Positions 23,598-35,761 of a stretch of DNA of 64,000 bases are shown here, piece after piece (position 1 is the stretch's first letter; each line of letters begins with the position of its first letter). Origin of the DNA: Stropharia rugosoannulata (taxonomy: Eukaryota > Basidiomycota > Agaricomycetes > Agaricales > Strophariaceae); the NCBI GenBank assembly GCA_028532985.1, contig JANCIK010000007.1, positions 1,984,001 to 2,048,000 of the forward strand. Direction: 5' to 3'. The position numbers and the translations under genes are program-made. The notes under the pieces were generated by a model that saw only the letters and a program-made list of their open reading frames with translations, was not told the DNA's origin and did not search any database.

Positions 23598-26318
23598 TTA
23601 TAGTTCTGATATACTACATGAAATGGCGCAATAAATCAATTTCAATTGCCTACTTAACGTCATAGTCTCGAGTCTCGAGCGTTTCGCAGTTCTCTTCCTT
23701 GGCCGAGCTGGTACAGAGTCCTCTGAGGTAAAATCTTCATCGCCTCCACCACTGATGTCAGAATCTGTCTTGTCACCCTCATCTAACGCGCCCTCCTTCC
23801 CAGGAATGTATTCGTCAGACTCACGAGCCCGTTTACTTGCGCCATTCCGTTGAGATGGCTGAGCATAGACAAATTCTTGTACAAGTAAAGGGTAGTCTCC
23901 CCATGCTTCCTTACTTTCGAGAAGTTCTTCTAATACGGTGGCGAATAAAGTGTATTCATTGGCGTAGTCGAAATGCTCCAGTACCCGCTGATACATCTCC
24001 CAGATTGCAAATCCGTTGTTGAGCAGGAATCTAAGCTCCTCTATGGCACCCGGGAAAGCATGAAGTTGTGTTGGCAGAACGTCTATCAGCTTCTCTTTAA
24101 TACCATCTTCATTTTCATCGGAGTTCCGGAACAAATCAAACCGTTTGTGCCTGTCAAAAAGCTCTTCCGCCAGCTCTCGTGCAGCTGGAATGTCAAGACG
24201 GGTCGTAATCCCTCTGACAAAAATCCAGAAAACAGATTCGAGATCGTGAAGGAAATTATGAAAAATGGGCTGTTTGTTGCTTGTTTTTGAGCTAGGGTCT
24301 AATTTTTTTGGATTTCTTCTGCGTTCCCGCATTCTGTTGAAGGAATTTACAATGTGGGGTTGCTCAGGCGGAGGAACATAGACACGCCTTTCTTAGACAA
24401 TTTCGGTAGGCATGTAGTACCATGTGCCCTAAAGCATGATGAATGATGCATGATGAGTCAACGAAGATAAGTCATGCTATGTGTCTAATATTCACCGTTT
24501 TGGGGTCGGCAGCAGCAATATTGCCCTCAGCAGGGGGAAACTTCTTTGCATACTCCAGATCAGCCAATTTCACTTGGTTGTTACCGTGCGCGTGAACCAT
24601 GATATTGCCGCAGCTTATGTCTCTGTGAACCCAACCTGCGCCGAGCAACAGCTGAAGAGCTAAAACACGATAAATAAGTTTGACGTGATGCATCAAACAA
24701 TGGCAAACTACTCACGAATTAAAACTGAAGAAAGTGCTGTCACTACCTGCCCAAGTGTCTTGAGACTCCCTATAGTCTCACACACTTCTGAAAACACGAC
24801 ACGATACTGCCTTCTTGGTGTAAACGAGCGCATTGGAGCTGTCCTCGTTGCATTTGAAACCGCGGCTGTTGGACGTGGCGCAGTGGTAACACGTGTGCCA
24901 GGCTTAACGACTGTAGTGCCAATGGGAGTGTCCGACTGCTCATCAAAGAGTAGATCATCCTTCGCAGATTCTGAGTTATCAGGTATCGCCTTTGACGTTT
25001 CGCCGGTACAATCTGTGACAATAGATAAGAAATATTTTTTACACTCTCCAGTCCTTACGATTTTTGCATATTTGTCGCAGAAAGGCGGAAGCTTAGGACG
25101 TATACTGTTGTCGCGTAAGAAGAAGTTTTCGATGTCCTGGAAAATATCAGCCTGAAGTTCCTTTTCGGTTCGCGACCTATGGTCAAGCCATACATCCTTC
25201 AGGACAAGAGGTATTGGCGGTGAGTTAAGGAGTTTTCCAGAAGCATCGACCTCGTTGACCAACCAAACGCGGGTCATACGGCCAGTTATGTTGTTGGAAC
25301 GGTAGAATGACAAAGGTTTCAAGGTGCGAAAATAGCGGCTGCTGCTTTCGTTCGTGATTTCATACGTGTATACGCCACGCGCATTCCTCGTTACTTTAGG
25401 ATCATAACCAAGCTCCTGCCGGGTAGCAAACATGAATGCCATGAAAATTTGAACAAATCGACAGGGATCCTGTAGTCACATAATTAGTTCGAACAAACAT
25501 ACAACGTAGTTCCTACTTACCGTTACAAAACTGAATTTGGCAGAGATAGCAGAATGGAATCTAGAACTAAACCATATTCTCACTTTGTCAGATCGAATTG
25601 TTATCTGGTAAATACGAAGCGAGTTTAAGTAAAGGAAACTAAAGGAAATAGTACTGACTGACCGCAAAGATATTCATACGACAGATATCGTTGTTCATTG
25701 AGTAGACATTCATGGAAAGCAGTTGCCTGTGGTTCTGATGGATATTGATGGTTAGTACATGTAACATGAGATAGAGAATTTTTTAATTGAGGCATCTACT
25801 ACCTGCACGGTATTTCCATTCTTGAGCGTATGTTTCATGGCGACAGCAATGTCGCTCATAAGTACAGTATTGTTGGGCGACTTCCAGCAAAAACATGCAT
25901 CAATAAGTTGGGTGCATCCTTTAATTCAATCTCCTTCAATTTTCTCGTAGGGACAGTGGTGGTATACAAATTCATTTCTCTGACGCCCTTCTGGTGCTTC
26001 AAAACCGTCAATGGCTTCAGCGATATTTTTCAGCGCAGCGTAGGTGGTGTCTTCACACCCCTCGCTGAGTTTGGGAGCAGTAACAAATACCAATTTGTCA
26101 TCAATTATCTCGAAAACACAGTTGTCGGACTGCTGATCTTCGCCGGCCATATACGAGGCAATGCATTGTTTCACATGTTCTTCCGAAGGCGCAAATGGCA
26201 TGTAGTGGTCGATGAAGTCCGTTATTTCACAAGTGACGAATTCGTTCATCATCTCTTTCGCAATGATAGAGCGCAGCTGGGGAACAGACTTGCTTCCGGC
26301 GTCCGAGGAGATATACAT
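23598..26318 (-). pseudogene. FunK1-type kinase with two in-frame stops (locus E)
   Basis: The reading order on the - strand is N-terminal exon 26318 to about 25810, small exons near 25740-25666 and 25620-25522, the kinase N-lobe exon about 25470-24715, the catalytic exon about 24665-24496, and the C-lobe exon about 24433-23598. Motifs: DHYMPFAPSEE, NNITGRMTRVWLVNEV, HRDISCGN, DLEYAKK and HNFLHDLESVFW, then a long acidic tail. Two stops lie in otherwise continuous frames: TGA at 25926-25928 before TQLIDACF, and TAA at 24393-24395 right after YYMPTEIV. Neither is removed by a plausible intron. It is divergent from the B/F/H group, so it is an older copy now probably dead. Confidence 0.75.
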
Positions 26319-26330
26319 CAGGGGATTCAC

Positions 26331-26683
26331 TAATGATAAAAGACACGGTAGTGAGCTTGTGGTCCAACTAACGGCGGTGGCGTGACACGTGCCGGTTTTG
26401 TGAGTACATAAGTCAGCGTCCGATGACGCACTGAGGCAAATGCGACAGCACGGTAGAGCAAGAGCCGTTCATGGAAACCAAACGCAGTTCTTCAACCACC
26501 TCTTATAATGGGGCAGTGGTAAGACCCCCTGCAATTCTCGCCACTGACTCTGCGGAACAATGACTTAACCCCATTAAGCTGTAATCAAAAACATTTCATG
26601 TATACGTCTATTACACTGCGAACGTATCATTGTCATATAAGAAGGTAGTACTGCAAACTTCCGTGGATGCTATTCAAGACTAT
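26331..26683. repeat. Shared 3' flank of locus F joined to the upstream side of E
   Basis: From about 26400 to 26683 the sequence is the reversed counterpart of 4240-4500 and matches 43613-43864. The point near 26340-26400 is the junction between F-type flank and E-specific promoter DNA. Confidence 0.65.
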
Positions 26684-27880
26684 TCAGTCCTCGGAAGTGA
26701 GCACCTCCGGCTCTAAATCTCGGCTAGCTAATTCAGCCATGTCCCATTTGGCCCTGGTTTCTTCAACGTCCGACCAATATGCATCAAATACCAACATGAG
26801 TGGGGCATACCCACTGACATCGTTAAGGGCGGCTTGGGATACCTCCCTCTTCTGATATGCACCTAGCAGCGCACTCCTGAGTTCCTCCGTATACGAGAGA
26901 ATGTCAGCAAGTGGTGGATCCACTGCGTCCTGCAGCCCATCAACACCGGAAAAAAAGCCGGAATGTCGGCTTATAAGGTTACGTAGGCCAAAGACAGCAT
27001 TGATCCACCAATGCGGTTTTGCGCTTTTCGCACGGAACAGGATAATGTAGAGTACAATCCAGAAAATGGACTCGAGGTCGTGTTGGAAGTTGTGTATAAC
27101 GCCCTGTGGACAATGGGAACTCCCCTGTTTTTGGTACCTTCCTTCTCTAATTGTTGGGGCAAAGAGATATCTTCCCACAACAATTTCATCGGCTATGAAT
27201 GGGTCGGTGCCCTGTACCCGCTCAGCTCATCAGGTAAATATTAAACATGAAACTAATACTCCTACCGTTTTTGGATCAGCCGCACCAGGCATATCTACAG
27301 ATCGAGGAAACTTCTTAGCGTATTCCAAATCCGCGAGTTTTACCTGTCCGGTGCCGTCCTCAACCATTATATTGCCACAGGATATATCCCTATGGACCCA
27401 TCCAGCGCAGAAGAGCAGTTTAAGAGCTACAGACAAAACACAATATCAGTTCAGTGGGTATTAAGACATAAATTATGAGCATATCATGATCACTTACCAG
27501 TGTGTACTTGGGAGAGAGCAGTAATGATGCTTCCAACGGTTGTCAGCCCATCAAGATCGGTGCAGACTTCCTTATAAACCACACGGTATTGTTTCCTGGG
27601 GAGGAATTGTCGAGGTGAAGAGGGAGCTGGAGTCTCCGCATGCGGTAGCGGTACAAGATGAGGACTAGCAGTGGATAAACGCTTCGTAGAACCTGAGGGT
27701 GTCGACCGGACAGGCTTTATCAGAAGACCTGGACTATGAACAGCCCCCGGCGCTATGGTTGGGCAGACCTTGCCCACGTAGTCAGCGACGACAGTCATAA
27801 AATATTTCTTATAACTGCCGTCAGCAACCATTGGCGCGAGCTGCTTGTATATCGTTTGCATCGCAGGCGTCTGAAATTGA

Positions 27881-27885
27881 TCTGT
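27881..27885. repeat. Target site duplication of the copia element, left copy
   Basis: TCTGT, matching 33342-33346. Removing the element and one copy restores the uninterrupted FunK1 exon seen in loci B and H. Confidence 0.92.
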
Positions 27886-28121
27886 TGTTAAGATTTGGCG
27901 CAGTGGTAAGGAATAAATCTATGCTATTGTACTCGTCTACACATCCTTTATATACCTGTAGCTAAGTATTCTAGAACTATCTACAACTGTCCATAGAATG
28001 TGTATGAGTAATACAGAATGAAGATATGAGTCAGTGGAATAAAGATGAAGAGATTGTGGAGTACAATGGAATAAACTAGAAGTGTGTAGTGGACGACTAC
28101 TATGTATGTGTATTTCCAACA
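27886..28121 (-). repeat. 3' LTR of the copia element
   Basis: 236 bp, TGTT...AACA ends. I found no difference from the 5' LTR after removing the MITE, which implies recent insertion. Confidence 0.92.
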
Positions 28122-28130
28122 CTCCCCCTT
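28122..28130 (-). other. Polypurine tract of the copia element
   Basis: AAGGGGGAG on the - strand lies immediately before the 3' LTR, where plus-strand priming is expected. Confidence 0.75.
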
Positions 28131-28265
28131 AGTCGGCCAAGACACCAATTCTGTGAGTAAAGTTCTCGTGTATGACTCGTGGTAATCCCTTGGTAAATAA
28201 GTCGGCCAAATTATATGTAGTGTTAATGTAGACAATATTTAGAGTGCCACATTCGACTAAGTCCC

Positions 28266-31200
28266 TTAAGAAATGATAGGCAATGTCGATGTGCTTTGTG
28301 CGAGCATGGAATTCTGGATGATGTGCAATAGATATTGCTGATTGATTATCCGAGAAGATAGTGGTTGTTTTAGGGAAGGAAAGTCTAGTTCACGAAGCAG
28401 TGAACGATGCCACAGTACTTGCTTTGCAACATGTGTGGTGGCAATATATTCAGCTTCTGCTGTTGAGAGAGCAACTGTAGCCTGTTTCTTTGAGCTCCAA
28501 GCAACGGCTCCCCCTGCAATGCATACAACATATCCACTGATTGATTTCCTGTCATGTCCAGAAGCCCAGTCGGCATCACAGTAAAATTGCAGTTCATCAG
28601 ACAAGGTGTCGTCTGATCCACCATAGGTAAGCTTTTGAGTTCGTGTACCTTTGAGATAACGAAATACACGCTTGATGGCACTCCAGTGCTTCGGTTTTGG
28701 GTCGCTTGTGAATTGTGCAAGTTTATTCACAATGTAAGCAATGTCTGGTCGTGTTCCCAGTGCTAAATACATTAGGGATCCAATAAGCGTAGCAAATGTT
28801 GACGAGATCCGAGTGGTAGAGTCGTCTTGGGTGCCTAATTTATAATCAGGTGTATCTTCATTGTCAAGCTTCACATTTGGGTCAGTTGGTGTCGTCACAG
28901 GATTTGCATCACACATTCCAAATTTTTCCAGGAGTTTATCGATGTAATGAGTCTGTGAAAGCGTGATTAAACAGTCCTCCTGATGTATTTTGAATCCCAA
29001 AAGAATAGAGGGTTGGCCTAGTGATTTTACATCGAATTTGGATTTCAGTTCTTTCTCCACAAGATCGTTAAGCGTAGTGCTTGTTGAAATGCCAATAAAA
29101 TCATCGACCCAGACCAGTAGAATTGTGAATTCATTTCCATTTCGTCGAATATAGCAACAGTAATCAGTCTTGAGCTGTGTGAACCCAATTTCATTTAATG
29201 CGCTGTTGAGTTCGTGGTTCCACACATTTCCTGCTTGTTTAAGTCCGTAAAGCGAGCGGATAAGTCGACAAACTTGTCCTGAATTGTCGTCGTAGTGTGG
29301 AGGTTGAGCCATGTAAATTAACTCGTTGACGTAGCCGTTTAAATAGGCTCCTTTCACGTCAAATTGTCGAAGGTGTAGATTGTGCACAGCACTGATTGCG
29401 AGCAGTGTGCGCAAAGTTTCAAAGCGCATGACTGGTGCAAAAGTTCCATCTTCACTGTAATCTGTGCCTGGTTTCTGAGAGAAACCTTGGACAACAAGTC
29501 GTGCCTTGTACTTGGTGATATTTCCGTGCTCGTCTCGCTTCTTGGTAAATACCCATTTGCATCCAACTGTTCTTCGTCTTCGGTAAGTATTCTTTTTCCC
29601 AAGTACCCATTTTAATTAATGTATCATATTCGTCGTCCATAGCAGTCTTCCATTGTGATGCTTCATGTCCATTAAGTGCTTCTTCAGCTGTGCGAGGTAT
29701 ATCTGGTTCGCTGATAGAGTATGCACACTCTACTTCATCCAGCAGCACTTCTCGTATAACTTCTTGTGCCAAATTAGTGCGTTCGTCCGAGATAGCTTTT
29801 GCGCGCGAGGATATAGTTGGTCTCGTGACGTCTGGTGGTGTATAAGATGTAAGACGGTCAGAGGGTTTGCGAGCATCTGGATTTCCAATTAGTTTATAGT
29901 CTATGGGTGCCTGATGTCTGGAAGAGCGTCGAAGCTCGTTTGTATTTGCCTCCCTGGCTCTATGTGACTTGTGTGCAGTTCTGGGGCTGGAGACGGCGAT
30001 GGGGAAGGTGTGTATCGAAGTTGTGGTTGAATGGTAGGCTTTGGGACTTGTAATAATTTATATGCATCGTTTGTGGTCCTCTGGGGGTTCTGCATATTTG
30101 AAGGTTCGATTTGCGAGGCTGGAACACTCCTGGCTCCCCTCAGCCTGCAAACTCGGTGGTGCATCATTAAGCACAACTTCTCTGAGTTCTTCGTCCTCAT
30201 TAAATGCCACATTGCGAGATGATTTAATATTTCGATGCTGAGGGTCATAATAACGCACAGACTTTGATCCCTCATTAAATCCCACAAATATCATCTTTTT
30301 CGAGCGAGGTTTGAGCTTGGATAAGTTCCTGGTCTCGTCTAGCACCCAGATATCACACCCAAACTCTCTCAGGTGCGAAACATCCGGTTTTCGTTTATGC
30401 CATGCCTCGTAAGGTGTCATACCCTCCAGAGCTCTTGTAGGTGCACGATTTCGCAAATAATTTGCATATGCCACAGCTTCATCCCATAAATAAAGTGGCA
30501 GGTCTTTTTCGATGAGCATTGCACGTGCAAGCTCCAAAAGTGTGCGGTTGTACCGCTCTGCGACGCACCGTTTGTGAAGGGGAATAAGGTGCTGTATTTT
30601 CTATTTCAATGCCTCGTTTAGCCGCCCATGTTTTGATCCGAGCATTGATTAATTCTGTTCCATTGTCGAAGCGTAGATACTTTGGGTACACCCCAAATCG
30701 TTGTTTAACTCGTTCTGCATGTTCTTCAATCTTGTCAGCTGCTTCTGTCTTGTCCCGTAAAAATAATACAGAGTTATAGCGCTTTGCGTCGTCCATAAAT
30801 GTGATGTAATAATAAAATCCTCCAATAGAGCGGACCCCAATTGGTCCCCACACATCACTCATAGTGCGCTCCCCAGGTGTGTCAGAGCGATGCTCCGCTT
30901 CAGTAGGATATTTCTTGCGGGTCTGTTTGGCTTGAATACATGCTTCACATGATCGAGGGGTATGGATGTCTCGTCTACTGACATTCCATTCACAAGATTA
31001 TCCCTATTAAGTTTTTGTAGTGATTGAATGTTAATGTGGCCATATTTTCGATGCCATTGTGCCCAGCTGAGTTTCTGTGTTGTGGCGACATTTGCACGTT
31101 CCTGTGAGATGATTTGTGCACGTGCATTTAGCAAGTATAAGCGCCCATGTTTGGCTCCATTTCCTATGACTTTGTTTGTGCGGCTGAAGAGTATGCACTT

Positions 31201-32392
31201 TCCTCCTCCAAAGGTTACGTGTCCTCCATTTTCGTCTAGGCGAGCGAGAGACAATAGACTGTTTTCGGCTTCAGGAACATAAAGTACATTTGACAGACAG
31301 TGTGTAATAATTTTGCCATCTACGTCGAAGTTGACATTGACAGTTCCACGGCCTCGTGCAAGAGCTGGTCTTTCCCCAATACCGCGGATAGTTGAATGGC
31401 TGAGTTGTTCATATTGTGTGAATGCCTCCCGAATGGGACATATGTGTGATGTGGTTCCTGAGTCTAAGATCCAGTCATACTTTGAAATTGCAGTTGAATT
31501 TCCTGCGGAGTGTGCCATGTACGCAACTTCTTCATTAAGCGTACTATTAATATCCTCTCGTGCTTGATGTGATCTACCCGATCTATGCGGCCCTTTCCGT
31601 CCTTTTGGTCCCTGGCCTTCGCGTCCGCCCCCTTTGGCCCAGCAGTCCTTCGAGATATGTCCCTTCTTGTGACAATTATAACACTCCTTGTCGGAGCTGT
31701 CCTTCTTGCTGCCTGGGTTCCCACGGCCTGAATTTCCACGTGCTTGTAGTGATATTCCTGATGCAGACTCGCCTCCACGCTCCTTCCTGCGGCGTGATTC
31801 TTCGAGTAAAACAGCAACTAATTCTTGTGATTTTAGGGTTGGTTTGTTCCCACTGGAACCAAGAAATGATGAGGCATAATTTTCCCATGACTCCGGAAGT
31901 GAAGTAAGAAGAATCATAACAAAATCCTCATCTGTGACCTTGCTGCCGAGAATATGCAGCTCTTCCTGTAGTTGCCGTAGTTTTGCAATATGTTCTGCCA
32001 TATCGCATCCTTCATCTGCCGCGGCCCTGAATAGTGCACGCCGTGGCCAATAGTCCGAGACGGCCCTTCGATTCCTTTACAACACACAGTTGTTCCCACA
32101 TCTCCCTAGCCGTGGTTGCTCCCATGACATGAACCATTTCGGCATCACTGATTGCTAGCTCTATTCGGCATCGTGCCTTTGCATCCCCTTTGTTCCACGC
32201 TATTTGTTCAGCCTTTTCTGCGGCTGTCGGCACTCCGGTTATAGCTGATCCTGGACATTCTGCACCTTCTTCGATATATTTGTCCAGTCCAAGGTCCACC
32301 AGTATTGCGAGCATGCGGCGCTTCCATGGCATCCAATTGTGGGCCTTCAGTAATTCCATACGGTAGTTTCCAAAAGATTGTTCTTCTGACAT
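28266..32392 (-). pseudogene. Copia gag-pol polyprotein, multiply frameshifted
   Basis: The protein starts at 32392 (MSEEQSFGNYRMELL, a Gag-type start). Frame changes fall near 32040, 30950, 30570, 30070, between about 29900 and 29770, and near 29540. The pieces still show a CCHC knuckle (CYNCHKKGHISKDC), protease ILDSGTTSHIC, the pre-integrase HRKYGHIN segment, the integrase core DVWGPI...FMDDAKRY, RT with VKGAYLNG and WVDDFIG (YVDD is usual), and RNase H CDADWASG...STAEAEYIA. It is about the usual copia length. Confidence 0.88.
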
Positions 32393-32492
32393 TATGTGGG
32401 AGTTGAGATAAGAATAGAGTGCGTGACGATGTTAAGATGTGAGTTTGATAAGAATAGTTAAGCGTTTGGATGTTACGTGATTATGTCCTCTT

Positions 32493-32506
32493 CAGGGCTC
32501 ATAACC
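32493..32506 (-). other. Copia primer-binding site (half-tRNA-Met type)
   Basis: Directly next to the 5' LTR the - strand reads GGTTATGAGCCCTG. Its complement, CAGGGCTCATAACC, is the anticodon arm of a methionine tRNA (CAT anticodon). This fits the internal half-tRNA priming known for Drosophila copia rather than a normal tRNA 3'-end site. Confidence 0.7.
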
Positions 32507-33341
32507 TGTTAAGATTTGGCGCAGTGGTAAGGAATAAATCTATGCTACAGTCGAACCTGTCAAAGCCCATACCTGTCGGTGGACGCGTCCAGGTATGGGA
32601 TTTTACAGGGTATGGGATACCAGAAATGGGCTAAAAATAGACCGTATTTTTGCCTTCACATTTACTATACATAAAGTGTAGATTTTAGCATAATAATGTC
32701 TTATATACATTGAGGACACTACCGTACGCTATGAGCCACATATAAAGGTTGATTATTATTAACTGATCTTCGATGCCGTTGCCCATAAGAAAATGTAAAT
32801 GTCTCACGTGACTGGATTACCTCGCGAAATGGCGCCCAAACTACCTCGAGAAATGTGTATAATCACTAAAATTGTCAAATAAATCACTATATGATGATGC
32901 TGCACACAGAAACAGGGCATAATATTTTTTTTGTACTGAATGATGCCTAGATTAAGGCCCAGAACTGTGGGAACCTATGGGATTTACCCCGAATTTTCCT
33001 CAAAAAAGGTATGGGGTATGGAGTATCAGAGGGTTATGGGATTTGGGCCCAATTTCCCTGCGAACCAACTCGGTGGACAGGTTTTTCTATGGGGTATAAG
33101 GGGTTATGGCCTATCACATGTATGGACTACGGCAGGTTCGACTGTATTGTACTCGTCTACACATCCTTTATATACCTGTAGCTAAGTATTCTAGAACTAT
33201 CTACAACTGTCCATAGAATGTGTATGAGTAATACAGAATGAAGATATGAGTCAGTGGAATAAAGATGAAGAGATTGTGGAGTACAATGGAATAAACTAGA
33301 AGTGTGTAGTGGACGACTACTATGTATGTGTATTTCCAACA
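32507..33341 (-). repeat. 5' LTR of the copia element, interrupted by a MITE
   Basis: The total of 835 bp equals the 236-bp LTR plus 597 bp of MITE plus one 2-bp duplication. The interruption falls at CTATGCTA/TTGTACTC of the LTR. Confidence 0.92.
32548..33144. mobile_element. Pogo/mariner-like MITE inside the copia LTR
   Basis: 597 bp with terminal inverted repeats beginning CAGTCGAACCTG, flanked by the TA duplication at 32546-32547 and 33145-33146. The TA target and CAG ends match the Tc1/mariner-pogo group. It has no transposase. The interior repeats the word TATGGGAT several times and its arms are partly complementary. It must have arrived after the copia element. Confidence 0.88.
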
Positions 33342-33346
33342 TCTGT
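33342..33346. repeat. Target site duplication of the copia element, right copy
   Basis: TCTGT, identical to 27881-27885. Confidence 0.92.
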
Positions 33347-34819
33347 AGACTGGAAAACCCGTTCAATGTCTGCAAAAACCGAGTTCAATATCTGGTTCTC
33401 CGTGTCCGCCTTCTCACCAAGCCACACATCCTTCAATGCGTATAATTGTTGACCTTTCTGGACTGGACGGTTCTTCGCAGTGACTTCTCTGACGAGCCAT
33501 ACGCGAGTCATACTACCAGTTATGTTATTTGAGCGATAGAAAGAAAGATTCTTTTCCGTGCGATAGAAATGATCTCGGCCATCCGGGTGGGGGATCTTGT
33601 ATGTGTATGTACCATCCTTGTTTCTTTTGACAGTAGAATCATATCCAAGCTCTTCATCTGTGGCAAACAGGAAAGCCATGAACACTTTAATTAGTTTTCG
33701 GGGATCCTACAAAACACATAAGCGGCGGCCAAGCAGTCCAGTAACAGGGTATGTTATGCTCACATCGACGAAATTGAACGACTCGGAAGTAGTAGAGTGC
33801 GACCTGCAATTATACCATAGAGTCATCTCTCCGGAATGGATGGTGATCTGTAGTCGAGTACGCGTTTTCATCAAGCATTTAACAGAAGGTAAGGCATCAG
33901 TACGAACCCCGAAAGTGTTCATGCGACGAGGGTCATCGTTCATGACGTGGACATTAGCTGATAGTAACTGGAGCCTGTTCTGTAAGCCTATGGTTAGACG
34001 AAATAAATTGTGACATTCCCGAGCATTTACCTGGTGTTTTGAAGTGGCTGAAGTCGAAAGCTTCTGTTCAATGGCTACGGCAATCCCGGTCACATGAAGC
34101 TTTTTATCTGCATTCTTCATATAAAAACATGCGTCGATTTTGTTGGTTTTACTACCGGCAATATCGCTGGAAGTATACTCATTCGAACAATGTTTATAGA
34201 GTGTAGACTGTACGCGGGTATCAAAGGACCTGAATTGACCAATAGCGTTGGCAATCTCGCTCAAAGGTTTATACTGTTGTTCTTCGTTCGAGCCACTCGT
34301 TTTACTAGCTGGCGCTTCCGGAAAAGCTTTGAATACCAGTTTTGCATCGCCACCCTTGGCTTGTTTGAGTTGGAGGACGTGCGCTGCTTCGGGTTCTTTG
34401 AGATGCTCGTTGATGAAGCGGTCTACGTACGCGTCGCTTGGTGCAAATGGCATGTAATGTGAAATGAATGCATCGATCGGACACGTCAACAGCTCCGAGT
34501 CCATTTCAGATGCAATGGCAGGCCGCAGGTCGGGAACTGTGATATTCGCGCCGTTTGTTACAGTTTTCCGCGGTGTCACTATTGGCCTATAAGAGATTGC
34601 AAAGAAATGAGAGGAGGGCGCGCAGGGGGCAACACAACGACAGTGTTCAACTTACTGCACTAATTCGTTGGCGGTGTTGTTTGCCTGGCATAAACAATGA
34701 CATCACGCGTAAGTATGAAAAGTAGTCCCCTTTGAAGATGGTAGTGTATACAGGCACCTCGTTTGGTCGGCCATCGTTGAAACAGAGAAAAAGATGTCGC
34801 TGACATGTTAGCTGATATG

Positions 34820-34823
34820 ACGG
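34820..34823. repeat. Target site duplication of the gypsy element, left copy
   Basis: ACGG directly before the left LTR, repeated at 42464-42467. Confidence 0.8.
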
Positions 34824-35442
34824 TGATGAGCCGTAGCCGGCTCCACGCACGAAAACGGCACAAAATGCGATGCGCACAAGTCCATTTCCCACGCCCGGCA
34901 TATCTCGGCATCACCCGGAAACTTGCGGCCGGCGCGGCTTCACGCACAGCTTGCGCACAGCTCACGGAATATGGTTGTATCATCTATGTTCCTCACTGCG
35001 TAAAATGTTCCCCTTCATTCTAAAACTTTGTAAATATGTAGATTACTCATTTCCTTACTCATCCGTTCCATTTTACAAATTTTCTAGATAATTCTTTGCT
35101 TACAATTATGACTCACATCTGTAGTATAAAAGACATGTACTTTCAGCTACAAAATAACAAGTAATATTCGTTTTATCGCCCAGTCCTAGCGTGGACTTCT
35201 CGTCTACTGTTCTACCTCGTCTCGCACTCGTTACTCGTCGCATTTCGGCCTCCAAGTGGTTCGAAGCTGATTGGCAGCTTACACTGTGGAGAAACTTTGT
35301 TCACCCTCGAGAACTGTTGGTTAGAAGCCTTTGGAAACACACTCGCACCCCTACGCACCTTCTACGAGTTCCCTACGTGTCCCCTTCGTCTTTGTTTGTT
35401 GCTCGTCGCCATTCCGCACGTGGATCACTCGTAGGCGTATCA
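34824..35442 (+). repeat. Left (5') LTR of the gypsy element
   Basis: 619 bp with TG...CA ends. The element's own promoter is expected here; a GTATAAAAGAC TATA-like box lies at about 35124. Confidence 0.92.
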
Positions 35443-35445
35443 TTT

Positions 35446-35461
35446 TGGAGCCCACCGCGAG
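35446..35461 (+). other. Gypsy primer-binding site
   Basis: TGGAGCCCACCGCGAG starts 3 bp after the 5' LTR. The TGG start matches the CCA end of a tRNA; which tRNA I cannot tell. Confidence 0.6.
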
Positions 35462-35761
35462 GGGGTTTCATTCAACATTGAGCCTTCAATCAACAATCGC
35501 CTTCGCACTCGCACATTCCGTGACGAGTTAATTGCAGCCTTTCAAAACCCAGAAAACCTCAGCGACGACTCATTCTTCATTGAAGTACCTGACATCGAAG
35601 CTACACACAATAATTTACCAACACCAACCTCTCCTCAATTTAATCTATCTGATCTACCATCCTACTCCCCATCCTCATCAACCTCTTCACTCGACGCAGA
35701 GCTAGCAGCTTTATCTCTATTCCCAAGTTCATCCGAAGAATCATTACTTTCGACACCTACA

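Larger units (their letters stand above)
27886..33341 (-). mobile_element. Ty1/copia LTR retrotransposon with matching LTRs and a frameshifted polyprotein
   Basis: 5456 bp on the - strand, bounded by TG...CA LTRs and a 5-bp target duplication, TCTGT (plus 27881-27885 and 33342-33346). It sits in the kinase exon of locus F. Order on the - strand: Gag, zinc knuckle, protease, integrase, reverse transcriptase, RNase H, which is the copia order. LTRs are 236 bp each and show no difference by eye, apart from a MITE inside the 5' LTR. The coding part is broken by several frame changes, so this copy cannot make a full polyprotein. Confidence 0.93.
26684..34774 (-). pseudogene. FunK1-type kinase broken by retrotransposon insertion (locus F)
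   Basis: The gene reads from 34774 (ATGGCCGACCAAACGAG) down to 26684. The tiny second exon does not keep the frame seen in D, so translation may start at the internal MDSELL (about 34505). The N-terminal exons lie at 33707-34579 and the first half of the kinase N-lobe exon at 33347-33691. Then a 5.46-kb copia element sits after FADIERVFQSTD, and the exon resumes at 27880 with DQFQTP. Downstream exons carry HRDISCGN, DLEYAKK and HNFQHDLES, and end at 26684 with EVLTSED. The rest is otherwise clean and very close to locus B, so the gene was probably intact until the insertion. A second element (gypsy) separates its start codon from its TATA-like box. Confidence 0.88.

Noticed and set aside
27890..27925. 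tRNA-like A box (TGGCGCAGTGGTA) at the copia LTR end
   Set aside because: No B box or cloverleaf follows; it is part of the LTR and repeated with it.
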